Part shown: positions 22,158-32,407 of the stretch, one piece after another | Numbering within the stretch: position 1 is the stretch's first letter | Layout: each line of letters opens with the position of its first letter | NCBI GenBank assembly: GCA_029168955.1 | Contig: JAPDOI010001504.1 | Coordinates: 108,155 to 172,154 of the forward strand | DNA: 64,000 nt | Direction of reading: 5' to 3' | Origin: Aplectana chamaeleonis | Lineage: Eukaryota > Nematoda > Chromadorea > Rhabditida > Cosmocercidae | The notes under the pieces: generated by a model | The model's database searches: none | What the model was told of the DNA's origin: nothing | Seen by the model: only the letters and a program-made list of their open reading frames with translations | Program-made: the position numbers and the translations under genes

Positions 22158-22549
22158 CCCCGAATCAGAGGATACATTCCACTATGAACGCGATTGGCTA
22201 AAGCGATCACTCAACACGCCGCTATCGATCAACATTTGATCTTTTTCACAATTACCATTCACTCCTGTGCCCCCTCTTTGTGCAACAACACGTCCTCAAT
22301 CAACTCAAATGCGATGCAATCAAAGTATAAATCAAGTATTGTACTAAATTAATGAAATTAAGGTGCAAACTATAAGAACGTACCATCCATCGCTAAATGA
22401 AACAGGAGTCGGTATTCCCTTGTTAAAAAGGAGGTAATGAAAGAGTGTGATGAATCGAAATGGAAGTTAATCGGTAAAGGAACAGCAAAAAATCGAGATT
22501 ATGGCCAGAAGTCAGGGACCTGATTGCAAAGCGGAGGTCGCGCAGCGGT
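22158..22549. other. No recognisable feature
   Basis: AT-rich DNA, no frames of note and no repeats recognised. Confidence 0.5.
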
Positions 22550-23150
22550 GCATCATAAGGCTAATGGTATACATTTGCGACACGCGGCTGCGTCGCTCCG
22601 CACGACCGCCTCCCGCGCTTTAATTCTGTCGCTGTCGCAGTGAGCTGCACAGTGGCAGCGACAGTGGCATCGGCGCGTTGGCAGTATGTCAGCACTCCGT
22701 TACACGTCGCTGCGGCGGACCCGCGACAATTGTTTCTACGACGGCCAGTGCCATGGCTCCGATGCTGGTCCAGCCACGATTTAAGCTAAATATCATGACT
22801 GTCACTCATGACCGACAATGTATACCATCGGCCTAAGGCCTAGCGCATACCTCCCGCGACGCGCGACCGCGGCAGTGCATATCAGCAATATCGACTTTCG
22901 GTCGATATAGATGACAAACATTGTGTCGCGTCGCTCGTCGCGGGAAGTATGCACTAGGCCTAATGCGACGCAATCGAAGCCTACCGACCAGGCGCGCGGC
23001 TGATTACCGAAAATCGCGGCCGTTGTTCTCTGACCGGCGCGATCAATCGATACGAGTGTTCGTCATAAGGCCGCGTCGCGCTGCGATGGCACTCTGCACA
23101 GCGCCTAAGGCGCGTGTTTTGAGCACTGTCATGGCATGCGGAAGTTATCC
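22550..23150. repeat. GC-rich repeat with long hairpin
   Basis: This is a high-GC block in an AT-rich neighbourhood. An inverted repeat spans 22,836-22,961: AGGCCTAGCGCATACCTCCC plus CGCGACG is mirrored with two mismatches, with about 74 bases between arms. Local mirrored words (GGTATACATT near 22,567 and AATGTATACC near 22,817) suggest nested foldback structure. The 77- and 101-codon frames here are GC shadows. Confidence 0.55.
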
Positions 23151-23396
23151 TTAGAAAAACTAAAAGGAATACGGTTTGATGGGCGTAAATTTCACAAATC
23201 TGATATGGCCAATCGGTTCCTAAAAGGCAATAATCCATAATGGCATTGGGATGTAAGGAAAATTTGTTTCTGATAAAGATGTACACGAAATAGTCGTTGA
23301 GAACGGCGAAATTTCAGAGGCTCATCTTTGTCATACAAAAAAAAAACTTCATCTAAAATTCTGGAAGTAAGAACCTAATTTTTACTGCGCCTTTAA

Positions 23397-23866
23397 AGGC
23401 AGCATACACGCTCGTAAACGTAATTGAGATAACTACAGAATTAGAATGGTATGGCACCGAACACAACGCTCGCGCATTTTGAAGCTTCAAAAACGACCCA
23501 CAATGACGCTACACGAGTGGGAATTTGGCCCCGCCCCTGTATCTGCCCGCCCCCTGTATTTGCGTCCTCCCCCAAAACAGGGCCGCTGGGCCAGTTACAC
23601 CGTCGGCGACGTTTGTAGGTGGTGGAATATGTACAATAAGTAAACCACACACATCGGTGACGTTGGAAATGGCCCAGCACCCCTGTTTTGGAGGAGACGG
23701 CAAATACAAGGGGTGGGCATATACGTGGGCGGGACCAACTTCTCACTCCTGTGGCGTCATTGTGGGTTGTTTTTGAACCTTCAAAATGCGTGAGCGTTGT
23801 GTTCGGTGCCATACCATTCTAATTCCGTAGTTATCTCAATTACGTTTACGAGCTTGTATGCTGCCT
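23397..23866. mobile_element. TTAA-family element M1, copy 3
   Basis: It begins AGGCAGCATACACGCTCG after TTAA (23,393-23,396) and ends in the complement AGCTTGTATGCTGCCT, followed by TGAA, a decayed TTAA. The arms are inverted over about 120 bases and a second inner palindrome (CCAAAACAGGGCCGCTGGGC and its mirror) fills the middle. It is the best preserved M1 copy. Frames at 23,441-23,812 on both strands are palindrome shadows. Confidence 0.88.
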
Positions 23867-23869
23867 TGA

Positions 23870-24300
23870 ATTGATCCCTAACGGAAAAAGCGCGAGAAAA
23901 ATTTGTGTTCCAAACCGACTCGATCCTTCATAACAGATGCCACTCTCTAAACACGATCAAGAAGCCACTTATTTAGTAATTTTCTACCTTTTAGTTGTAA
24001 GCATTATAAAGTACCACAAGAACTAGGTGGACCAAATTTCAGGCTGTAGGTTCTGAAAAGCGCCTTGACGTCGCTGTCACGGTTGGTCTTCAAAAATAAT
24101 CTGCAAGTATTAATGCGGAGTGACTGAACAGCACGCACATACGCACATCCAATCCGATTGCGTGTTTGAAAAAACCTGCGTATAATGAGCTATTAAATAT
24201 GATGTGCGTACAGCATTCTGCAAAATTTGAAATGTGTTCCTTGATGAACGGGGGCTCTGGGTAATTTTGAACTGCGAGTGCAGCTTATCACAACCTATTT
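23870..24300. other. No recognisable feature
   Basis: AT-rich spacer, no frames or repeats recognised. Confidence 0.5.
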
Positions 24301-24302
24301 AA

Positions 24303-24786
24303 AGGCACAGTGCACCCTCAGATATGAATTTTGAGATTTTCATGTAATTGTGTAGAAGACCACTCCTGTATAGCAGGTGCCAAATGCCAGATCTCATTTC
24401 CTCCAAATAAGCGAGATATAAGCGACTACCACAGGCCCGGCCCACTTCGCTCACCACCACAGGCCCGACCCCCTAACAGATTTTCGAACTCCATAGCAGT
24501 TCCATGGATGGATAATTTTCAACAAATCGTCGTTCTTCAGTCCATAACCGGACTGTCTCCTTACCCTGGCTTTCTCTCACGCGATGATTGCGAATGAATA
24601 GAAATACAGGCCTGAGACAACTCGTCCATCAATTTTACACCCTCGAGATCTAAGCATCTTTGAAGAGCCATAACTCTGTTCAAATGGGGTCTTGGACGTT
24701 TTTAAAGATACCACTGTGATCAGCGTGTGACTCTCTCCAAGATAAGTTCGAAATCTAAAAATTAATTTTTTGGGTGTCCTGTGCCT
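24303..24786. mobile_element. TTAA-family element M4 (AGGCACAG type), intact copy
   Basis: AGGCACAGTGCACCCTC follows TTAA (24,299-24,302), and GGGTGTCCTGTGCCT precedes TTAA (24,787-24,790). The core blocks ACAACTCGTCCATC, CATAACTCTGTTC and CACTGTGATCAGCG link it to M2. The outer end of palindrome A falls inside it at 24,474, and the mirrored copy (42,216-42,528) is cut at the same base. Confidence 0.85.
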
Positions 24787-24792
24787 TTAACG

Positions 24793-24935
24793 TCGGCATG
24801 GATCCGGAAGAGGCTTTGCGTTCACTGTTGCAGGTTGGCGCAAACTCGGTGCTGTGCTATAACATTGGTGCTCCGAGCCTACACCAACCTCCAATAGGGA
24901 AAGCAAAGTCTTTTCAGGATCCACGCCGATGATAC
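24793..24935. mobile_element. Foldback element, mirrored at 42,067-42,209
   Basis: CGGCATGGATCCGGAAGAGG at the left is mirrored by CCTTTTCAGGATCCACGCCG-like sequence at the right, with arms of about 64 bp meeting near 24,866. It is next to M4. The copy in the other palindrome arm has the same structure. Confidence 0.7.
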
Positions 24936-25089
24936 ATATGAACATCTCTCAAACTGATAGAAAAAAGTCTTTAGTTGGAATTGCTAATCGCTCGAAATCG
25001 ATTATATGCCGTAAAATATAAGAACTTTTTCACCAAATCTTTTGCGAGTTTAATGACCAACTTAGGCTAATTGTGCCTCATTTATACAC

Positions 25090-25520
25090 GTCTAGTGAAG
25101 GTGTGTATACAAGTCTGCTGGTACCTGCTAGTAAGTGCCTCTATTCCTACAAGACCCAGGAGGCGTTTTCGTATACACAGAGACCGTTCCAGCGATATAA
25201 CGTGCCCAACTATATCGCGAAAGTATCCCATATATCCCATAAACGTGCTGCCGTCCGGTACGCTAAGGCCTCTAGTTCACAACACCTTAGGTTCTGTGCC
25301 TAAGGAGTTCATGAAGTTTTTGGGCACAAGCCACATTTACGCCACCCTGAATTGCCGGTCATTGTCGAGCGATATCCAACAATCTGCGCTGTCCAATATT
25401 CTGAGCTATTTCCATGCACCGTTTGCTGCTTCAGAACATCCTCAAGATTGGACCCATCATCAACGTCGGAGAGCCCACAATTAATTGTGGCGACCTGATG
25501 ATAGGAGTGTATGAGGCTGT
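25090..25520 (-). repeat. R1 repeat, copy 2
   Basis: It is homologous to 1-440 and mirror of 41,470-41,910. On the minus strand it reads LGTEPKVL-type and VPDGSTFM, then GYFRDIVGHVISLERSL, with stops. It lies just 3' of RTE-A in this arm. Confidence 0.6.
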
Positions 25521-25636
25521 GCGATAGCTGTAAGGAAGAACTTCAATGTTATGGTCAAGGAGTTCGGCTCAACGTTGTGTTGGAATGCGTTCGTACAACT
25601 GCGGGATCGCAGAGGATTCAATCTGTGGATAGTGAG

Positions 25637-28600
25637 CGCTCATCACTCACTCACTCACTCATCCCATTAGCTGGCGGCTGGCGGAGCGGGATGACCTCTC
25701 AACCAGTACACTGCTGTAGGTGCCATAGGAGCTCCAGTGGCCTGAACGATACGCTTCCATTCTGAACGATGAGCCACAACTATTTTAGCGTTAACGACAC
25801 CGCACCGTTGAGATTTCAGATCAGCTTCGACTTGCTTCAACCACGTCTTCTTCGGGGCAGTTCTCTCGACCTTCCATGGTTTTGGGCGTTTTTTCCATAG
25901 CAAGCTGTGCGGTAGTCGACTGGCTCCCATTCTGGATACGTGTCCAAACCAGCGCAACCTCTTCGTTCGGATTTGTTTCTCGATTGTCGGTAGGTGGTCG
26001 CAGCTGTCTCGTATAACTTCGTTCCGTATGCGATCTCTTAACGTTGTTCCAAGAATTTGCCGCAAACACCTCATTCGAAAGACCTCTAGCTTGCTTAGAT
26101 CCGACTTAAGCAAAGTCCACGACTTCGAGCCGTACAATAGAATCGGCATTAAAAGCGATCGGAAGATTCGCGTTTTGGTCTTGATTGACACATTGCCCTT
26201 TTTCCACAGACACCAGCCTAGTGAAGCAAAAGCAGCACACGCCTGCCCGATCCTGCACTGTATCTCAGTTGTGGCCACTACCTTGCACTGTTGCACCACC
26301 GATCCTATGTACTTGAACTCCTCAACTTGCTGGAGCTCAGCTCCTTCGAAGAACACAGAAGCACGTGAACCGTCTGACGTCATGACTTTGGTCTTGTCCT
26401 TGTTTATCCGTAGACCGTACGAATTCGCGATATCTGCTGTATCCTTCATCAAATTCGTAGCTTCCATATCAGTATCGGCGAACACAGCGCTGTCGTCCGC
26501 AAACATCAAGTCTGTGAGGAACTCGTTATCGCCATGTTGGACTCCTATTCTATCTTTGAAAACCTTTCTCATAATGGCGCCGACCACAGTGTTGAATAGC
26601 AGTGGCGAAATCACATCTCCTTGCCGGACTCCTGCATTGACCGCAAATTCTTCGGACAGCTTGTCCCCGACACGGATGCAGCTAGTTGAACCACTGTATG
26701 TTTCCTGCAGGAGCTTCACAATTTGTCCGGAACGTGTTCGCACTCCAATGTTCTCCACAAGGCAGGCCAGTGTACGCAGTCAAAGGCCGACTTGAAGTCG
26801 ATGAAGGTAATAACAGCCCGCTTTCCACAGCGGATCCTTTCCTCCAAATGTTGACGAAGTGCGAATATTTGATCGCTGCAGCCTCGACCAGGACGATATC
26901 CTGCCTGTTCCCAGCGACTGGTATGCTCCCGATGGCGTTGAAGTCTGGACTGGATTATCCTCGTGAAGACTTAACCAACGATTGATAACATACTGATTCC
27001 GCGATAGTTTTTACAGTCCCTGGCATCACCCTTTTGTGAATGAGCACAACGATAGCCTTCTTCCAGGTAGATGGGTCGTTTTCTGACTGCCGTAAGAGGA
27101 GGATCAGCTGATGTAACCGTCGTTGTAACACATCACCACCTGCGTTGATCGCTTCAGCAGTAACGTTGTCTACATCAGGCGCCTTTCGGTTCTTGAGACG
27201 CTGAATCGTTGCTCTCACTTCGTCCAGAGTGTGTTCAGAGTCAAGCATAGCCTCCTGTGACACTTCAACTGGTAGCGGTTCGTCAAGCGGGCCTCGTGGT
27301 GCATCGTGACTGTAGAGCTCGCTGAAGAACTGTTTCCACCGTAACTGGCGCTCATCCACAGAACGCACAAAGGACCCATCCGTATCCCTGATGCAATCGC
27401 TAGCAGGATTGGGCTTCTTCTGAGACGGTTAAGTGTACCGTACAATGTGCGATAGTTATTTCTCTCAGCTGCCTCCTCCAGTTCGTCGGCCATCTTGTTC
27501 CAGTACGACTCTCTTTACTCTTTCAACTTACGACGAAGCTCTTGACATAGTTGCCGATAACGTCCGAAATCGGTTAGCTTCACTCGTTACCGCTCATCCA
27601 CGAGACGGAGACTCGTCCGATACCCATGGCTCTGTTCACCGGCGAATAACAGGGCAGAGAGGCTCTGCACATTGCAGAACGACATCAACTGTTTGCTCCT
27701 CATGTTCTTCTACGAACAAAGGGTCTTCAAGCACTGCAAAGCAATTTGACCGCGCGATTTGAAACGCTTCTCTTGTTCCAGGTGTCAGCAAGTGAGACCA
27801 GTCCAGTTTCTTTTTAGGAGGCACCACACGCCTAGGTCGCCTTAAACGAAGCTTCATCACAGCGCGCAGGAGATAGTGGTCCTATCCACAGTCAGGTCTT
27901 CTCATGACTCGCTTATCTTTGAGTGAAGACCTGAAACGAGAGTTCACCAGCGCGTAATCCAAGGTGGCTATATCATGTCCCGTCGAACTCCTCCATGTTG
28001 ACTGATGTTTCCGGGGATGTTGAAATAGACTGTTTCCAATCGTAAGCTCGTTGAACGCTGCAAACGAAAGCAGACGTAATCCGTTATCGTTCATTTCACC
28101 AACGCTGAACCTTCCCAGCACTCCTTCCCATTCGGTTCTAACAGTTCCGACTCTTGCCTTGAAATCGCCCGCTACAATGGTAACATCGGTTTTCGGGATC
28201 GAATCCAGAATGTCTTGCAGTTGTGCGTAGAATGCGTCTTTGTCGAAGTCAGAACTCGGCTCCGTGGGCGCATAGACAGACACAAAATGAGTTTTTATCG
28301 TTCCGCTCAAGACTAGGACAGCAATCTTGCCAGAAATCGGCTCAAAAGTTATCACGCTTCTAGCTGCGTTCCTGTTTAGCATGAATCCAACGCCTTGATG
28401 ATGCCGCTCATCACCGGAGTAATACAGCACCATCTTTCGTCACTTCCTAGAATCTGAATGGTCACCGTTCCACGCCCGCTCATCCTGAGCCTCCGGAAAG
28501 CGCAGCAATCGATACTCTGGACCTCGACAGCTCCCTGGCAATTACTTCTTTTTGTCCAACGCAATATCCCGTCCGCACGTTCCACGCGCCGATCCGCAAC

Positions 28601-28785
28601 TCTTTTTTCGGCGTCACCAGTCGTCTTGCATTTTGGCCAGTAGCATTCTCCTCACCAACACCCTGGTTCCCTAGTGCTGGCTCATCGGCTGCCCCGGATG
28701 CGGTAGCTTCATCGTTATTTCCTAAGAGCTCTCCATGGTTACCACCCAAGTTTTTCAGCCCGTCGGTAGAACGGGGGGCCAACAC
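25637..28785 (-). pseudogene. RTE-A retrotransposon ORF2 (endonuclease + RT), arm 1 copy
   Basis: This is a minus-strand relic of an RTE-clade LINE protein. From its N-terminus it has an AP-type endonuclease (LRIGAWNVRTG; VYAPTEP; GDFKARVG; an SDHYLL motif lost at a damaged join) from 28,785 to about 27,880. A linker follows. The RT then has RKAPDVDNVTAEA near 27,170, GVRQGDVISPLLFN near 26,610 and an intact FADD at 26,492-26,503. The C-terminal part runs to 25,667 (LPTIEKQIRTKRLRWFGHVS). Stops and frameshifts break it into at least five frames, so it is not functional, although the RT/C-terminal 363 codons are open. The 3' end is a (TCAC)n tract at 25,637-25,665, the complement of the (TGAG)n tail expected for an RTE element. 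Endonuclease Asn of GDFN is Lys in both arms. Confidence 0.9.
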
Positions 28786-28802
28786 TCCTCCTTTCTCGCA
28801 TC

Positions 28803-30005
28803 ATGCGCCCACTCAAACCGCCGAGGACAATTCGAAGGATGCGTTTAATGAGGATATCAACACATTGTTACCCAGGATGCCTTGCCAACACGCTACTGTC
28901 GAGGGCATTAAAGCAAATGCGAAGATGGAACTTGATCAGGAATCCGGAGTACTGCGTTAATATTCGACCTAGTGGAGCACCTGACAATGGCTATAGCCTC
29001 GCCGACTTGTTTGAGCGCAGTGGTCTGATTATTTCATCGGCGTTCCAAAGGAATCATCGCCGCCATCAGATTACGTGGCAGGGACAAATCCAGCTATCAC
29101 TAGAAAAGTAGGAAGAGGAAGAGGACAATTTTGAAACCACAGTTCGACTACGATCTGATTAGGAATAGTCAGAGAAATATCCATTGTCGGACGTTTGAAG
29201 ATGAGAGCTGTGTGGGACGTCGCATTCGCTTCGGATCATCGCACTGTTCCGTTAAAACATCCCACCGAGGATTCATAAGAGGGAGCGAGAAGCTCAGCCT
29301 CACCAGAGGGTTGACATGGCAAGTCTGAGAGATGAGGAATGCAGAAGGAAGATCTGACAATGAGTTAATGTCCACATGGGGGAACGGAGAAAGCATAAAC
29401 ATTGCGACACGGATTCTTTGTCAAGTGCATCCGAGACGCTTCGAAGGAGGCACTTCCGGTTATACAACCTGAGAGGAAGTACGCTTACACCTATGCGTCA
29501 CCGACTTCTATTTACAACAAGGTGTGTGTTCTCCAAACTCCAGGGAGCTTCGTGGAGGAAAAGTGTCCGAGGAGGTTGTTGCGTCGGCAACTTTGAAACA
29601 ACCGCTAACGAGAATGGACGTGTAGAGCTATGGAGTTCGAGAAGGTTTGGGGAGGAAAAGATTCCGAGGGAAGCCTGCACGTATTCGCGACAGTATAGCG
29701 TGAAGATGAAGAGATGTTCTCTTGTCCTGAACACTGCAAATGGTTGCAGTTGGGGATGCGACGCTGCCAACATGGTAGGATTACTTCAGCTCTCTACTGA
29801 ATCGCCCAGCGTCATCGGTAACTGAGCTCCCACATGTTCAGAGAGCACATTACGATGTCAGTGAGGAACCGCAGACTGAGGCTGAAGTTTTGAATTGTGT
29901 CCGGAAAATGAAGAATGGAAAGGCAGGTGGAGCGACAATATCACTGCCAAAATGTTGAAAGCTCTTCCTCCTTCTGGGATTTGTGAAATGACCAACACCA
30001 TCCGC
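28803..30005 (+). pseudogene. RTE-B retrotransposon fragment, arm 1 copy
   Basis: This is a plus-strand relic of a second RTE family. Frames give APDNGYSLADLFERSGLIIS and QRNHRRHQITWQG (late endonuclease) at 28,980-29,090. KPQFDYDLIRNSQRNI follows at 29,131. A connector reads KMKRCSLVLNTANG near 29,710 and the sequence stops at an RT-start block, KMKNGKAGG then KALPPSGICEMTNTI, near 29,905-30,000. The RT palm and everything after are absent. The endonuclease start is also missing. Several frameshifts are present. It lies head-to-head with RTE-A (opposite strands, 5' ends adjacent), suggesting one inserted beside the other's truncated start. Confidence 0.8.
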
Positions 30006-30095
30006 TTTTCTTGATCCTAGTAACACACGGCGGCCAACGTATGTTTTGAACGGGAATCTTGAGAACGAAAAGCATCGTGAATACTGCCTTTGAAG
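30006..30095. mobile_element. Partial TTAA-family terminus
   Basis: GCATCGTGAATACTGCCTTTG is a family end (complement AGGCAGTATTCACGATGC) with its TTAA decayed to TGAA. The other terminus is absent, probably cut by RTE-B. The mirror copy is at about 36,905-36,995. Confidence 0.45.
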
Positions 30096-30190
30096 TACTA
30101 AAAAGTAGTCTATTCCGATACACCTCCATTTGTTTTCGAGCCTACGGCTGCACCACATATTGTGGTTCCAAGAGAGAGGGGAGGGAGACC

Positions 30191-30194
30191 TTAA
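30191..30194. other. Empty TTAA target matching an occupied site in arm 2
   Basis: Arm 1 reads GAGACC-TTAA-GCCGGC. In arm 2 the same flanks enclose a 574-bp element with TTAA on both sides (36,225-36,806). This is a direct pre- and post-insertion pair. Confidence 0.9.
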
Positions 30195-30199
30195 GCCGG

Positions 30200-31780
30200 C
30201 ATAAACCGTTAACGCACTTCAGCCAAAAACGCGAGCTATTGAGTTAAAATGATATACACTAAAATGAGCGCGCTGATTCAAATGTGCGGATGGCGCACAC
30301 AATTATGACCCACAAAAAAATGGTGCCCATTTGTGCTCCGTTGCGAGTCTTTATACTTAACATCACAACATTTGCTTTATTCTCGTTTTCTATAGCGGTT
30401 ACCTTTTCCTCCTTTCAACGTGTTATTGCATAATCTCATCTGCAAGTTTCTGCAACAAATGACCGGCCGTTTCAAGTTTGGAAAGAAGCAAATCGGGTGG
30501 ATTTCTTCTTGCGGATTTTGAATTTCCGTCATTGGTTTAAGCATAATGCCAAAATTTTGCTGCTGCATCAGTGCACAGTCGATGCGCATGGCTCGTCAGG
30601 CCGGTGGGGTCTGCGTCTCTGGGCATGCAGCGCGCAATCTTTATGAGTATGGCAGAAAGAGCAGACCTGATGAATGGTTACCTTCTGATAATATGTTTTG
30701 GCACTATTTGAGCAATAGTCAGGCAACTCTGCCTAAAATAATTTTTTCGTAACTCAACACTACGAGAAATTTACTTTATTCTGAGTTCAGCGTGCCAAAC
30801 GACCTATTCCAAACTGTAGCCTGGAACCTCACTGCGAGGTGTTTTGCAATTTCGCGTTAAACTTGATTAGGCTTCAGCACTTTGATTGAAGTTACCGATT
30901 TCATCAATCACCATATTTACTTGATGCGGCTTAAATAGAGGCTGCCAGCTTTAACGCTGCGTTCATTATTCACGTAAGGAGCAACGCAACGCAATGTTCT
31001 CAATTCATATAGATAACAACTTATGTGCCTGATATGTTTTTTTGCGGTGACGAGTCTTACTGCCAGCGCGCTAGCGTCATTGGCTGACCAAGTAGCAATG
31101 TAGGTGGATGGCGTAACCCGGTCCTCGGTGTTGATGAAGAGAGCGCTTCACGGCACCCACAGGTCGCATAAATTTCGGCCACACATCGTGATGGAGCGAT
31201 AAGTAAGAAGAACTGTCCATAGTTGTTTATACAGACCACTCGAAGATTTGTTGTAGTACAATTTTTTTATTGCATGATCGTCGATCAAGTAATAAATATA
31301 ATATAATACAATATAATATAATTTGAAACACGGAATAGTGTAGCTAAATCGGAAAGTGTTCGGTTACTTGTCACGTAAGGAGTGGAATAAAAAAGTTTAA
31401 TGAGTGAAGCAATTTAAAGGTGTTTGAATCCCTGTGAAAAACATGTTCTATCAAGTTTGCTAACATTGACATCCTAAACTTGACATTGTAGTGATCTGAA
31501 TTTCTTGATGTTGCTAAATTTTCAGTAACCTAAAAAAGTGCTTGGGGTTTCTCATGGTCGCATTACATGCAACTTTTTCATCAAAGACAAATTTTCACTT
31601 CCTTGAAATCTGTGCAAAAACACTGGGGAACTTTATGCTTTTATCATGATCGTATTCATGAATCCTACAATGAATGAGGGGAGGGGGTCTAACCTGCGGA
31701 GACGGCAGGGAGTAAAAGTGGGCCAAATGAGGAACTCAGAGAAATGAAAGAAAGTTATTTGAAGGCTTCAAGTTAATTAC
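30200..31780. other. No recognisable gene (arm A unique-like DNA)
   Basis: It is mirrored at 34,643-36,220. Frames of 60-70 codons (30,546-30,752 plus; 30,377-30,589 minus; 31,057-31,239 minus) are the same in both arms but carry no motif. A TATAATA-type AT repeat lies at 31,285-31,325. It may be host intergenic DNA. Confidence 0.4.
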
Positions 31781-31911
31781 CAAGAGTGCTATAATGGGTT
31801 GCATGCATATCGATCACGGATTGCTATCAAGTCATAGTACATCTAAACATGTCTTTTCGTAGCACTCGGGGATCCATACGCATGCGACTCATTACAGCAC
31901 GACTGGTATAA
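31781..31911. mobile_element. Foldback element beside Penelope 3' end, mirrored at 34,513-34,642
   Basis: The left arm ACCAAGAGTGCTATAATGGG and the right arm (complement) ACCAGTCGTGCTGTAATGAG stay similar for about 50 bases, with a short loop around CATAGTACATCTAAACATG. The outer end CAGTCGTG also occurs beside the Penelope 3' ends of palindrome B, so this may be part of the Penelope terminal region. Confidence 0.6.
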
Positions 31912-31945
31912 TTGAGAATGCTGCTATCTCGGAGTCTCATTTCTA

Positions 31946-32347
31946 TCAGATATTTCTTTTGTGTATGAGAAACTCCAGCTTATATATCCACTTTATAGGG
32001 AATTTTCGATGTATTAACACCTTCTTCAGCCTATAATTACGACAGCAATTACATGCGTACAACGGGAAATGACCCAACAAGTGAGGTATAGCTAACCAAC
32101 TGTGGTGTCTACGAAAGAAGTCTGTAAAATTGCTACTTGGGCACACCTACAGTAATTCTCAAGCAACGGAATCAGACGACCCCACCTTAGTTGTATCCCA
32201 GGGCAACTAAAGGTGACTATGTATCTATAGCAGCTGCTATGAAATCAATCTCAATGCTTCCATCATCTCATCCCTATTGTTCATCTCCGGGAATAGTCGC
32301 CCTATCGCAAGTGCTTCCATTAATTTTCTTTCTAGGGGACTTTCGAG
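31946..32347 (-). mobile_element. Penelope-like element, 3' fragment (arm 1)
   Basis: The minus strand carries the last ~50 codons of the Penelope-like protein (LERKLMEALAIGRL-type block near 32,330-32,190) and its 3' non-coding tail, with the CTGAAGA...GAAA motif at 32,004-32,029. It is joined head-to-head at 32,347/32,348 to a second, plus-strand Penelope piece. The 5' part is missing. Confidence 0.85.
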
Positions 32348-32407
32348 TAAATGTAGTGAGAAATCTGATTGCTACTAAGAACAAAATTAGCTCGTACGAG
32401 TCACCAG

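Noticed and set aside
23441..23812. 123-codon minus frame and overlapping plus frames
   Set aside because: They lie wholly inside the palindromic arms of element M1 and are open on both strands because of symmetry.
26028..26795. 255-codon plus frame
   Set aside because: It is the antisense shadow of the RTE-A reverse transcriptase on the minus strand.
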